Source: Chaetoderma sp. LZ-2023a (taxonomy: Eukaryota > Mollusca > Caudofoveata > Chaetodermatida > Chaetodermatidae). Taken from it: a stretch of 64,000 bases of DNA. Shown piece by piece: positions 22,745-34,008 of the stretch (positions are counted from its first letter, which is position 1; the number at the start of each line of letters is the position of its first letter). The DNA is taken from contig CM067359.1 of NCBI GenBank assembly GCA_034401795.1, positions 148,469,623-148,533,622 of the forward strand, read 5' to 3'. The position numbers and the translations under genes are program-made. Below the pieces are notes generated by a model. It worked only from the letters and a program-made list of their open reading frames with translations. It was not told the origin of the DNA and searched no databases.

Positions 22745-22835
22745 ATTACAGCGCGCTCATTGGCTGGTTCAGCAGATTATGATTGGTTGAGGCAGCCAGT
22801 TATGACGTCACCATGAGTATAAAAGGGGATTATTT
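22745..22835 (+). promoter_or_regulatory. Promoter-like cluster: two CCAAT boxes, CRE, TATA
   Basis: Within 70 bases are 'CTCATTGGCTGG' and 'TGATTGGTTGAGG' (reverse CCAAT boxes), an exact TGACGTCA at about 22803-22810 and 'GAGTATAAAAGGGG' (TATA box) about 8 bases later. The order and spacing match a strong polymerase II core promoter. A polar transcribed-looking region follows (22840-23270) without an obvious ORF. It could be the U3 of an LTR-type element or a gene promoter; no matching second LTR was found in the window. Confidence 0.55.
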
Positions 22836-25260
22836 CAGAAGATCGCGAGCATTGTCGGACAGTGGCAGATCAGTCTGGAGCTGCCCAACGTATGGGAACC
22901 TGACGAAACAACCGAAGACAGATTTATACATCATCTCAGTGTCAAGAGGTTTTCCGATCAGCCCGCACCAAAGCAGTTCCCGTCTCACTGCATTACTAAC
23001 TTTAGAACTTAAATAGGTTCCTATTTTAATTACCATCTATAAGGAGCTGTTCTTGCAGTGAACCCTTGCGGGCCCGTTATGTAATTCTACGTGACGTAGA
23101 GCGCCGATGTTCCTCGGTGGATAACTCACCAGATCTGTCAGCCACGCCGAAAAGTGGACCTTCAACCACCACACTGCATGTCGTGTGTGTCCTGATTTAT
23201 GTTCGACCGCAGCCAAGTAAACTTTGCCTGGTGCACCACTAGAGCTATTTGGCGCACCCCGCACCCTTAAGCTTTAATATGTACAGGCATAATTACAACT
23301 ATATTAATAACCCTTCCTGTTAATGGGTTATCTTAGCTTACTTAACTTACCGTCATCGGACGGGAACTTTCACGACTACGTATTTTTATGTAGAACTTAC
23401 TAGCTATTCAGCAGACATTGCTTATACTGTGTTTCACTGTCCTGGGTGTTTACCGCTTCCGTTTTGGACCAACATGCGGGAACCCTGTCTTAAGGGAAAT
23501 CTACATGCGGAGACGTATCCGGATTTCAGAAAACGTGTCAACTCCCATCATAAGTGTAGTGATGTCTCAATTTCAGTAACATAGTAGCCCATTATATAAG
23601 AATGACTACTGGGTATTCAAGTAACTATACATGATATCTTTAATTACATCTTTAATTATTATAATTTATTAACATGATATCTTTAATTACATCTTTAATT
23701 ATTATAATTTATTACCGCGAAAAGGTACCGATGACTAATAGGTACCGTACCGGTCCTCGGACCGCATCTTATAATTTCTTTATATTACTGTTTATAGTTC
23801 TCCTTATTTACTGTAAGGTGATTTAACTAACCGCACCGTATTTGGTCTATCAACCTGTATTACCACTGTTTTAATCTAATCATATACTGTTACCGTGTTG
23901 TACTTTGTTTGTTAGGTATATGGCCAGCGGCCATCTTGTTGATATGTTTTGCTTATTTGTAGAAAACCTAGGACTGCAGTGCATTAGGAAATACTACACA
24001 GAAACAGTTATATATGCATCACTTTCTCCCGCCACCAACAATTTTACACTGAGGTCGCTATCTGTGCTATCACTTTGTTTATCCCGCCATGCTACCGACT
24101 AAACCTGACTATTCAGCTCGATAGGATAGGTTTAATGTGGAGACAATTTCTTCGTTAGGAGACACATAGTGTACGCCTCTTTTCCGGTCGTTGTGGTAAC
24201 CTAGCCCCGCACCCCAGCAAGGTTGTGTTAAATTGGCCAATATACCTATAAGGCCTCATATCTATAAGTTATTGTCTCTTTTCATGTTCCACTAAGCCTG
24301 ATGGCTTCTTAATTGTTTGGATATCCCTACTAACACCGTGGGCTGGTCCGACTCTGGGAAACTATCGGAGGTTTCTGAGCGGTGATGATCAAGGTACGGT
24401 GTCACATACACTCCCCTGTATCTTAGGATACTTAGTAGTTAGTTACCCTTGCCAATGTAGGAAACACTGCGAAGACATTATAATTATTATTTTATATTTC
24501 CTTTAGAATATTGCCCCCCCCCCACACACACACCGCAGTGCATATTGGTCAACTTGAGCTTAAGCCTAACGGCAGGTCAATACTTAGATCCATAGGACTT
24601 GGTGACGGACGAGATGCGCATCTCCACCCAGCTCATTAAAATGTCTGGGCAAGATGGTAGAATCTGCCACGCCCTCACGGGAAGGACATTTGCCGTGGAT
24701 ATTCATGTTTCTATCCCCACTATAACGATAGGTCAGTTATAAGGATCTGCTTGTGGCAATTTCACAGCACATTGGTTGAATAAAACAGTGGACTCTTTTG
24801 GTCAACACTTTTCCTCCGCTTCGGCAGTGGGGGCATTTCCCTGTAATGGAGGCCCACACGAGGCACTCACCTCTCGCAATCTTCAGTGACGGCAGCCCGC
24901 ACAAGGCTACTACTTCTCACCACAATTTGTATAGCATCTAGAAGTGAGGCACCATGCCTTTCGCCATGCTAGGAGTTTTTGTCTCCTCATCTTTTTCAGC
25001 ATAGAGGTATTATAACTTATATAAAGTTAATTAGTGATCTCGTATGCGGGAGTATCCTTTGCGGTGGTACCACTGCAGACTCAAGGATCTGTGCGGTACC
25101 TCCGGTGTATCCACGTGTAGAGGTTCATAAGCTGTCTCTATGTTATGTATTATTCGAATGCGCATTGTTATCTAGCGAACTTAACGGCTTGTATAGGCTA
25201 TATTTTCTTAATTAGTATTTTTAGACTTGTCACAAATCCTTGTAAGTCCATAGCTTCAAA
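22836..25260. other. Non-coding region downstream of the promoter-like block
   Basis: The stretch has no long credible ORF. A 44-bp tandem duplication lies at about 23630-23716 (unit contains CATGATATCTTTAATTACAT). A C/CA run occurs near 24515-24535. It might be the decayed interior or leader of an LTR-like element, but no gag, protease, RT or integrase motif is visible. Confidence 0.4.
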
Positions 25261-25724
25261 ATTGCTATGGACAGGCATACTGGTGATACCAATTCGTGGG
25301 CTGACACCATTCAATTTAATGTTAGCCGCAATGGTCGCATGGCCCCACTGGAACAATTGAGTTCCACCAGCATTAGGAGCTGGTCTTTGTTGACCACAGG
25401 TCTGCGTCGCAAGGGATCCGAAACCCCGAGACCAGGAGCTAACCAGCCGTCTCGTTTGTCGTGCACATGTGGCGTGGCGACCCAACATCAAACACAGGAA
25501 CGGCCCGACGCAACCCCACAAGCTACACTCAGCACCACAGGAACCACCTCTGCATCCTCAAGTGCCGCGACTACCATCGCCGCCACACCACTGATTGCTT
25601 CAGCCACTCAGACCACTTCTTTCGGAACGTCAGCACGACCCTCCTACACTCCAATTTTAAAGGAAAGGGGACAGAAGGAAGGAAGGAGAACATTAAGCGG
25701 ATCACAATAGATATTGGAGAAAGA

Positions 25725-26228
25725 ATGGCTGCTCCAGGCCCAGACATCCCACCAGTGGACAGCGGAGACGAGACTGGCATGCTGACTACCAGGGAGGATC
25801 CAGCCTCTTTGCTGTGTCTGACTCAGGCAGACTGCCGTGTCGGAAATGTGCAGGCAGAGCTGTGCGTCTCCAAGGAGATGGCTGACTACTCTGGTCAGCA
25901 AACGTTTGTGGTGTGGTCCCAGCCTCACGTCCAGGGGGGGGGGAGGGCGGCGTTGCAAGCCCCGAGACCAGGATTGATATATGAGAGTCGCTCCGGAGGA
26001 CTCACGGGTGTGGACAGCCTCAGCCTCGGCGGACTTCCTCGACTAAGCACCCCCCCCCCCACACTCCCCCAACCTCGGCCCAGACTCGAGGGACTCAAAG
26101 GAGAGGATAGCTTATGCGATGACTGGGCATCAGCGTGGGATGGCGGCCGCCTGGCCACATTCGTATTCCCATTTGACAGCAATGTAGCTAGGTTGCTTTC
26201 ATCACAAGCTCTATCACCGGACACATAA
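25725..26228 (+). CDS. Unrecognised 167-aa ORF in a GC-rich island
   Basis: The ATG at 25725 opens MAAPGPDIPPVDSGDETG and continues through LTQADCRVGNVQAELCVSKE and MADYSGQQTFVVWSQPHVQ into a Pro/Gly/Leu-rich tail. The stop is at 26228. The frame is open further upstream to 25461 without a better ATG. The surrounding 25260-26230 is much richer in G and C than the neighbouring DNA. No catalytic motif, membrane segment or known domain is recognised. G and C homopolymers near 25935 and 26050 make the reading frame sensitive to single-base errors. A gag-like protein of a retroelement started from the 22.8-kb promoter is one possibility; a unique gene is another. Open frames also exist on the minus strand here. 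Confidence 0.3.
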   Translation: MAAPGPDIPPVDSGDETGMLTTREDPASLLCLTQADCRVGNVQAELCVSKEMADYSGQQTFVVWSQPHVQGGGRAALQAPRPGLIYESRSGGLTGVDSLSLGGLPRLSTPPPTLPQPRPRLEGLKGEDSLCDDWASAWDGGRLATFVFPFDSNVARLLSSQALSPDT

Positions 26229-27011
26229 ATGACAACAAAATCATCAGAGAAGAATGGTATGTTTATACAGATGATTGTTAGATCTGGAACGGATCACTAA
26301 ATCTTGCTTTGTTCTCGACACAATTATATTTAACTGTACATAGTATGCATTTCTTTATATGGCTAAGCGTTCACAGATAATTTTGAAAAGAATGTAACGT
26401 GAGCATGAGCGTTGTTTCCATAATATCCGGCAACCATTTGTCAGCTTATTTTTCGAATTACACAATATGTTTAAGATTTATATCTTAGTAGGTTGCGTTA
26501 CCTTTTTGTATCCGATAAAGCAAATATTAAAAATGATAATAATCTAAGAAATATTACACTTAATATTTTACGTCTAATTTGAGTCGAACCTGGCTTTGCC
26601 AATAGCAGCAACTGGCTCGTCTCAAATTAGTTTAAACATAGGTAAACAGCTTTCGCGTTATGATTTCTTGAAAATGAAGCTTCTGGCGTTTCAGGGTATG
26701 AAGGGTTAGGAATTGTCTTGTATGTGTAAGGCGACACATCCTTCAATTACCGGTAGTGGGTGACTAGCCGGCGAGGCATTAATGTTGTCCTCGTCTACTG
26801 GATTGCCCTAATAACAGTCGGCATATAACGGTGCTTTCATAACAATTGATGTCTTGAAGCGGACAGAAGCGTTTCATGTCGGAACAGTATGCTGTGAAGG
26901 AATGTTTCATACGTGTATAAAAATAAGGCTTACATGAATATGCGCAGTGAATAACTATAAAACGGAGCGAAAACAGTAATTTATAGTGTAACAATGCTGT
27001 GGCATGTGATT
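26229..27011. other. Non-coding stretch with MITE-1 remnant
   Basis: A MITE-1 centre remnant lies at about 26605-26650 (GCAGCAACTGGC, CTCAAATTAGTTTAAACAT). Nothing else is recognised. Confidence 0.4.
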
Positions 27012-27029
27012 AAGAAAATCAAAATATTT

Positions 27030-27215
27030 GCTTATTGAATGTCCATTAATTAGCAGGTAAAGAGAAGACTATTTTTGGAAATTTATCACAGGAGCCAGTC
27101 ATTGCAGTGGTAAAATTTTCAAAAAGAGTCGTCTCTTGGCGTGCAAATGGACATTCCACAAGACCACCGCAGAGGCCGGTTTTGGCCAACTTCGGGATGA
27201 ATGGTTAAGGTAGGA
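27030..27215 (+). mobile_element. MITE-2 copy upstream of the NIT-A exon
   Basis: Foldback element shared with copy B at 48035-48240. The arms are 'CTATTTTTGGAAATTTATCAC' (less its last base) and 'TTTTCAAAAAGAGTCGTCTC' around 'GAGCCAGTCATTGCAGTGG'. It ends 'GGACATTCCACAAGACCACC' followed by GCAGAGGCCGG. It sits about 65 bases before the NIT-A start codon, next to its probable splice acceptor. Confidence 0.7.
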
Positions 27216-27281
27216 CTAATTATTTTGGATTTTTATGTGTTACAGACTTAAGTTTAAACCGGAATTGATTGCGAATTAACC

Positions 27282-28107
27282 ATGAGTACTGACAAGGGAT
27301 CACGGTCATGCATTCTGGAATTGAGAAATAGATATATCAGCCATCATTACATCATTAACGAAGTCTTCAATGAAAACGACAGCGTGGACTCTCTCCGTGT
27401 AGAAAAAGGTCCAGTGGTGGCAGACCTGGATGCAGATATCACTGAAGTGCAAACGACACAAGAGCTTGTGGAAGTACCCTCAACATGTGTTAGGCGCATG
27501 CGGATGTTAGTCAATAACGACTACCAGACAGGCCGTGGCAAACGGCTGCAAATGGCAAAATTGATTATAATCTCATGTATTCCTATGTTGGCGCTGCTTA
27601 TACAGAATAGTGTGCTCGTTGTAAATAATCTCCAACGTTTGGAGACCAAGGTTCTGGTCAGCGGAGATGTTCAGTTTAGCTTACAGACTGGTACTGTTGT
27701 TCATTATATCCAAATAGAACGTGGTACTACTGCACTGTACGTTAGTTCTGCGGGTGATAGCACTGTCTATGCGGGACTGATATTCAAGTACTCTAACACA
27801 GACATGGCCATTCTGAACTTACATCGTTGGCGAATGCTCACTCAACCTCTACACTTTCGTTCCAGGTCATCTTTCCATGAACATATTAAGCAATACCGCA
27901 GAGCTCTAAATCCTCTGAATTCCACAATTTCGGACGTTATACGGTTCTATACGGACAATAATGCTATCATTCTTAAATGGGTAACAGATAGTATTCAATA
28001 TGAAAAAGGTGCTGTTTGGCGAGTCCTAGTTGGTTATCACATGTTGATACTCAGCAAAGAAGAAGCTGGTATTGAACGAGCATTGGGAAGCACTTTCTTT
28101 GCCGGAG
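27282..28107 (+). CDS. NIT-domain transmembrane sensor, first coding exon (copy A)
   Basis: The exon encodes about 275 residues. Residues 1-90 are a variable cytosolic tail ending in the basic stretch RGKRLQMAK. Residues 93-114 are a hydrophobic membrane segment (LIIISCIPMLALLIQNSVLV). From about 118 there is a NIT (nitrate/nitrite-sensing) domain: HYIQIERGTTALYVSSAGDS (141-160) on the first helix and the hallmark 'YHMLILSKEEAGIERALGS' (252-270). Animal NIT proteins are typically receptor guanylate cyclases with a membrane segment on each side of the sensor, and some annelid members are linked to nitric-oxide signalling. The exon ends with a consensus donor (GGAG|GTAAGT, at 28107/28108) in phase 1, and the next in-frame codons to 28217 are intron. 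A splice acceptor (TGTGTTACAG) precedes the ATG at about 27243. The remaining exons, including any cyclase domain, were not found in the window. Confidence 0.83.
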
Positions 28108-30384
28108 GTAAGTGGACTATAAAATCGATGCGTGTTCTGTTGTTTTGGTTCACGCCATTGTTATGTTTCATATACTGTTCGTTAATATTTATGATAATAT
28201 TCAATTTTCTGGACTAATAATTGGCTTCGTTCTTGCTTTGTTCATAGTGAAGAAGTGGGACGCTTACGGGTCTTAAACACACTCTAATCAATAGTAAATA
28301 TCGATCCCTATCAATCCGAATAACTGGGCCTTCGACTCAGTCGACAACAAAGAAGATTCCAATCCGGAAAAATGTTTTCTTTTTCTGTACCGATTTCTAA
28401 ATTTCTTAGCTTAACCTAACTAAAAAAACACAACTTCGGGTACTAATTATACTGATACTGATTTTATTAAATATACTACACGTTTTATACGGAATATACT
28501 TTGATAACTTTTACACTTAAAACTGGCAAATTAACTTTTCAATATATTCTACTCTAGATATTCTCAAAATAATCTAAGTTCTAACAAAGTAGTAATACGA
28601 GCACAGATATGATCAACTGATGGTAAAGTGATGATGGAAATACAGTGTAAATCGTGTATATACTGTTTACAGGAACTCAGCCTGTATTTCTGTCAATATG
28701 TCATCATTCTATTCCTTCCCAGGTTAAGGCTTCTCATTGGCTGGCCAACAAAATAGGGTGGCTTGAAACTAACTTTAGGCCAATCAACTAAATGTCAAAT
28801 GTTTCCCACGGCTAGAGATCACCCAGATTAATCTAGTTCTAACTAGTTCAATCCAGTTGCATTTCAGTACTTTTTCAGGAATTAGTGCTATGCATCTTAC
28901 TTTGACAATCCGATTAAAGATGGATAATTCGCATATGTGAAATTCCACATTTAATCTGATAGCGATGTATGCATTTTCGTCTAAACATTAGTTAAAGGAA
29001 TATAAGGTATCAATATTCACACAGGACTTGAGATCCGGGGGTGTACAGTGAAATATATTGCTTCATATCGAAATACTGACCTCGCCATACACCAACATTG
29101 ATAATTAGACATACCAACTTCATGATATCAAAATCATAAGAGTCTGCATGGGTGTTCTGTGGAAACTAATTATGTTAACCCTCCTATGCATCTAGAAAAT
29201 CTTGTTTCCATTTTCAAATATAGCTTCTTACAAGCATTATCTAATAAGATAGTCATATATTATGTGCTGGCACTTTCCTTACAGGGAGTGCCATTATCGA
29301 ATATGATAAAAATTGGCTAATTAAATAGTGAATTTTAATAACTGTAGCTAGTATCTTCAGATCTAAATGTGTGGCTACAAACTAGGCTCTGTTCCAGTGA
29401 TATCACAAGCTACCACCAAGTGGTTGGCCTTGTTTACAGAATTCGTTAATGTTTTTCCCCAGTACCTTGAAGTTTCTCATTGAATATTCAGGCTGAATGT
29501 TTGATCACGATATTCTATCTATCAACCAGAATAGCAACGTCAGAATACACACCGTGTCTGAAAGAGATATATCCATGATAGTCACGCCAAGGTCGTACGC
29601 GAGCAACGTGCATCATAGATTTATCAATTCAGCAAATTCAGTAGTTCAGCAGAAACATATTTAGTATCTGGCAGGATATACTCATTACAGCTAGGCAGCA
29701 TTTATATGCTTACATTATAACATGATTTCTCTAATAATACACCATGACACGTCGTCTGCATATGATACAGCTCTGAAATAATGTAAGATGTCTATAATGT
29801 AAAATAAAACATGCTGCTGAATATTCTAGACTTACCCTGCCCAAAAGTCACTGCCGCCTCAGGCTTCCAAACAAAATAAGTCACAAAACACATAACAGAC
29901 TATTTCTTACATCGTATTCAAATTTCCACTTTGGAAAGAAAGTTGTTCACTCACTCCTAAGCTGCACCGCAGCTAGCAAGGTACACATATCCACTGCCAA
30001 TCAAAAACTAATTAATAAACTGGGGTACCAAAGTGCCAGTTTACTAGACTCGTGGCGTTTAAGTATGACCATCAATACGGCCACCTGTGCGCCGGCCCCA
30101 AAAGACAGTTCATGCCCGTTATAAAGGTGATGAATGTTGAGACAAAGATGACGATGAAATCTATATTTGAGATGCAAAATAATTAACATATCATGGTCAA
30201 ATAACAGGCTCGCCACCAATCGATAGGTCACGTATAGGTCAGGTCGCAAAGGTAACTGGTTGGTCAAGGCAGGCTGATTTGCAAGCCTTTCAAGACCATA
30301 TTTTACAATAGGGATTTCTAATTTCGCACTGAATGAATAGTATTTTTGTTTTGTGTATAATTAAAGAATGTGGGGAATGGATTA
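28108..30384. other. Presumed intron or intergenic sequence of copy A
   Basis: Starts with the splice donor of the NIT-A exon. About 28270-30370 has no counterpart in copy B, so it is either an insertion in A or a deletion in B. It is AT-rich with no recognisable coding sequence. Bases 28220-28222 (ATT) are the pre-insertion site of a MITE-1 copy found in B. Confidence 0.5.
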
Positions 30385-30590
30385 ATCAACTTTTAGCTAT
30401 ACCTCGCGCATCTCTATCTAAGCTCCGCCCATGGCGTGAGCGTGTGGAATCGATCTATATCCTTAGAATCCTGAATTCCCAGACTCCCAATTTCATGATA
30501 ACTATACAGTTAACCTGTTATTTTGAAATGTAGCCAAGGTGCCCAGTTAAATTAGTTTCAAAATAGTTAGCAGAATGTAGAGGGTCGATG
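30385..30590 (+). mobile_element. MITE-1 partial copy (shared with copy B)
   Basis: Contains TTTAGCTATACCTCGCGCAT, 'CTAAGCTCCGCCCATG', 'TTCCCAGACTCCCAATTTC' and 'AAATTAGTTTCAAAATAG'. The copy at 50005 in copy B is the corresponding insertion, so it predates the duplication. Confidence 0.65.
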
Positions 30591-31599
30591 ATGGCTAGGA
30601 CTTTGAGCAGACACACATCGGTAGCTGTAAGGTTGGGAGGACCATTGTAGATATAGACTGATGACTATGACTACCAATAATGGATTTCAGGAATACACAT
30701 AATGTTTCAGTGAAAATAACTTGGTTATGTTAATTGCTAATCCAATTAGCTATCTGTCTATCACTGTTCACTGTAAAATAGTCATAGACATGTGCTCATG
30801 TGTTATTTAATTCTTTAATTCTATCATGGCCAAAAATAAACTTCTGTGCACATAAATATCAAAACATGATACTGTGTATCATAATGGGGAATATAGCCTG
30901 GATTTAGAATACAGCTGAACAGCATAATGCAAATAGTAGTGCGCCATCCATAGCAGTGCTTCGATTTAGCTCAATTCAATCCAGAGATAAACCTTTGATC
31001 TAACTGATGTGGGGATGATTCACCCGTATTTATGCACGCCAGTTACTGTGTGGTGAGCTAGGTTTTGCTCTGGAGAATCATACATTGGTGATAGAAATAT
31101 GAATGGAGTAAACATGGACTGCTTGTGTAAATATCTCGTCTGTATATCGTAATAATAATCAAAGTAACACTCACCTGATGACTATTAGGTTACTGACATG
31201 CATAGGTGCCAGATGGAGATAAATCTGTTATATTGAGTGAGTGTTGATTAATCGCAATGTACTCATAACATTGTTGGTTTAATGCATGCCATTTTCGCTT
31301 TAGCAGAATCAAGATTCCCTAGAACTGAGCATTCACAGCATCTCTAACTGTAGCATATCTGTGTTATGCGTGAATATGAAGGCTGATAATGTTGAGAGTA
31401 GGCCAGAAATGCATCACTAGGTTCAGCTGTAAAATACATTTATATATATTTAGTGATCGTGTCTGATTAAGCAGTTTAACTTATTCTAGCAAGATTGGAA
31501 CGTGTGAAATTGACAACATTTTGAAAAAGATTGTTTGACTTATTTGCCAGTGGAGTTCCATTTTTGTCAACAACTGTAAATAGTAATTTTAGTAGCAAA
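30591..31599. other. Copy A non-coding sequence
   Basis: Collinear in its first part with 50395-50720 of copy B (shared 'TGAGCAGACAC', 'AATGGATTTCAGGA', 'CTATCTGTCTATCACT', 'AAAACATGATACTGTGT'). No gene is recognised. Confidence 0.5.
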
Positions 31600-32400
31600 T
31601 GTATTTAGGAGAAACATTCAATGAAGAACATGACCGAGTTTGGCCTTTGGCCGAATAGAAATTGTCGTTGGAATGCCTTGTGAAATGTGTTAAGCACAAC
31701 GCACACATCGAACATTTCCTGAAACATTTGTTCTGGAACAAATATTTTCGAAATCAAACCTATTTGATATTTCTGAAAATGTTTTAGTTAAAACATGTGT
31801 TTTTGTCAGTGTGCTTTAAGCGACAATTCTCGAAAACATTATTTTATAATCAATCAGAGCCATGATGAAGTACTCGCCATTTCGATATCATATCATTTCT
31901 TCACTTCAATTCAAGTAAAATGCATTTACTTATTTATAGTATTACTTACAAAGTGAATATAGGTGGCCATCAAAGGCAGTGCCTATGTGGTGACTGACCC
32001 ATTACGTATAAAATTTATACGTAGCATAACATTGCATTACATTACACACGATGAATATACAGGGGACATCAGACAGTTATATACATTTGTTTATTCCGCT
32101 TGATATTCTGTAATCTTGGTCATGCACGTGAGGTGGCACTTGGGTACTTCACCCTGGCACTGATTAGTTAATTGTAAAATAACGTTAAAGAAGTGTATCG
32201 TTCAACGCACACTGCCAGAAACAAATGATTTTAACAGAAACATTTTCGAAAGTATCAAACAGGTTTGATTTCCGAAACATTCCGCTCTGATACATTTGTT
32301 CCAGACAAACATGGAACACTACGGACATTTGTGTACAACATTTGTTTCTAGTAAATATTTTGGAGAAAATGTTGGTAACGTGCGCTTAGCTTTGGTGGAA
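31600..32400. mobile_element. Inverted-repeat element in copy A
   Basis: About 31690-31825 and about 32200-32340 are inverted copies of each other. 'GAAATCAAACCTATTTGATA' with GTTTTAGTTAAAAC on the left answers 'TATCAAACAGGTTTGATTTC' on the right, with 'GCACAC'-type ends inside. The inner 370 bases carry no ORF. The same structure is at 50930-51600 in copy B, so the element is older than the duplication. It looks like a non-autonomous DNA transposon. Confidence 0.6.
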
Positions 32401-32489
32401 TAATCCTAATATGCGCAATGCGTAGAAGGCGAGCAATATCGATAATCTGCGCCTTAACCCATTAACACTCATCAGTAAATATACGACTT

Positions 32490-32685
32490 ATGCAGTGGTC
32501 TTGAAAAATATTCATTTTCAGTCCAAGAGAAGTCTGTTTTGGAAAATTGGCCACTGGAATGACAATCGAGCCAGTCTTTCCAGTGGGACCTTTTCAAATA
32601 TAGTCTTCCCTTGGTCTGCAAATTGACATTTTCTATAAGAAAATGGAAATCTTCCTGACCAAGTTCAATGGTTAAGAGGTTAATG
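32490..32685. mobile_element. MITE-2 copy
   Basis: Shows 'CAGTGGTCTTGAAAAATATT', 'GGCCACTGGAATGACAATCG', GAGCCAGTCTTTCCAGTGGG and 'GGTCTGCAAATTGACATTTT', the same order as the 48-kb copy. Confidence 0.65.
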
Positions 32686-33205
32686 GATGAATCCACTTTT
32701 AGCTATGCACTACCCATCTCTATCTATGCTCCTCCCATGCATTTGTTGAACCATGAACTCCTTGAATCCCGATTTCCAGAACTCTTTACAGATAAGCAGC
32801 GCCAGCTTCAAGTCAAATTAATTTCTAATTATTCAAAAGAACGCGTATTAAATAGTAATGACAAACAATTCGTGCAACTTGCCAGCCTATTCAGCATTTG
32901 TGACCTTCATCGGGTATTTGATTGTGACATCGAATACTTGATTGACAGACTTGATTCCTCTATTAATGAATCATCTCATGTAGATGACCTTCGCTCGTTT
33001 CAGGCTGATGTGGTTGCTTTAGTATGAATGTAGATATTGAACTGCATAAACTATTTCAGGTTCGATCGGATCACTGATGGTTGATCTGGCTAGAAGAAAC
33101 GAACTCCCAGCTATGTCAACTACCGCAGTGTTGTTGGCTGCAAGACTATCATGTCGTATATGACTGTGACGTAAGCCTATCAGTGACGTAATCGAGGATG
33201 CCGTC
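32686..33205 (+). mobile_element. MITE-1 copy with extended right flank (shared with copy B)
   Basis: 'TGGATGAATCCACTTTTAGC' opens the GC-box arm. 'AGTCAAATTAATTTC', 'GTATTAAATAGTAATGAC' and 'ACAATTCGTGCAACTTG' follow, and the CRE arm is degraded. Copy B carries the counterpart at 51665-51940. The 119-codon frame across it is a by-product. Confidence 0.6.
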
Positions 33206-33445
33206 ATATACTTGACTGGGAAACTGAATTCCTCTATTAATAAATCAAATCAAATAGATGACGTTCTCTGTGTTCAGGCTGATGCGGCTGCTTTAATGGC
33301 AATGCCTATATTGCTGAACTACATAAAGTCTTTCTACATCCCGGAGAGGTAACTAATTTCTCCTTATTATACATAAAATCTGTTCTATCAGCCTACTGAT
33401 GGTAGGTCTTGTTAGAAGAAATCAACTGTATTGGTGTTTTTTCTA
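32943..33445 (+). repeat. Internal tandem duplication, period about 268 bp
   Basis: The block 'ATTCCTCTATTAATGAATC ... GATGACCTTCGCTCGTTTCA' with GGCTGATG recurs about 268 bases later as 'ATTCCTCTATTAATAAATC ... GATGACGTTCTCTGTGTTCA' with GGCTGATG, each ending near 'CTGATGGT.G.TCT.G.TAGAAGAAA'. Copy B contains both units too (about 51920-52110 and 52185-52390). Confidence 0.75.
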
Positions 33446-33954
33446 AAATCACGTGCATGTGCCACTGTCGTATATAGGTTTAGTCTTCTGAGAATGCTTT
33501 GCGGTATGGCGTGACCTTCTATGCCGTAGTTATTGCTTAACTTCTGTTTGTGTCAACCTGTATACGAATACAACATATACAATGTTATATTATCATATCA
33601 GCGGCTGCTGTCTTCGTGTTGTCTTCAGACATTTTATAATCGGTGGTAACTGGGTGTGTGGGTGTTGGGGTGTGAATCTGTTCTCGCTACGGATAGGTTG
33701 CGAAACAAATAGTCTGCTGGTATATTCAGATTGCTTAAAGGACAATGGTTAGCTCATCTGACTTGCAGGAAGAAAGATGTATACTCTTCTTTCTTCGTCC
33801 ATGGTTTTGTGGGTCAACGCCAGAACATCAAGTAGTTTTAGATTTTTCATCTAAGTCAGCACGGAATTTGGCTTGAATATGGTCCATTTTGGGTCGTCTA
33901 ATCGCATTAATGTTGGGATATTACAAGAATGTGTGTTTCATTGTCTCCGGGAAC

Positions 33955-34008
<54 letters not shown>

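Noticed and set aside
25198-25521. 107-codon minus-strand frame in the GC-rich island
   Set aside because: Overlaps equally open plus-strand frames and shows no domain; GC-rich sequence makes chance frames likely.
26605-26650. A tRNA-like stem with a TTTGCCAATAGC loop
   Set aside because: No full cloverleaf; the sequence is a MITE-1 centre fragment.
32668-33027. 119-codon plus-strand frame
   Set aside because: It lies wholly within a MITE-1 copy and its flank; the counterpart in copy B is interrupted.
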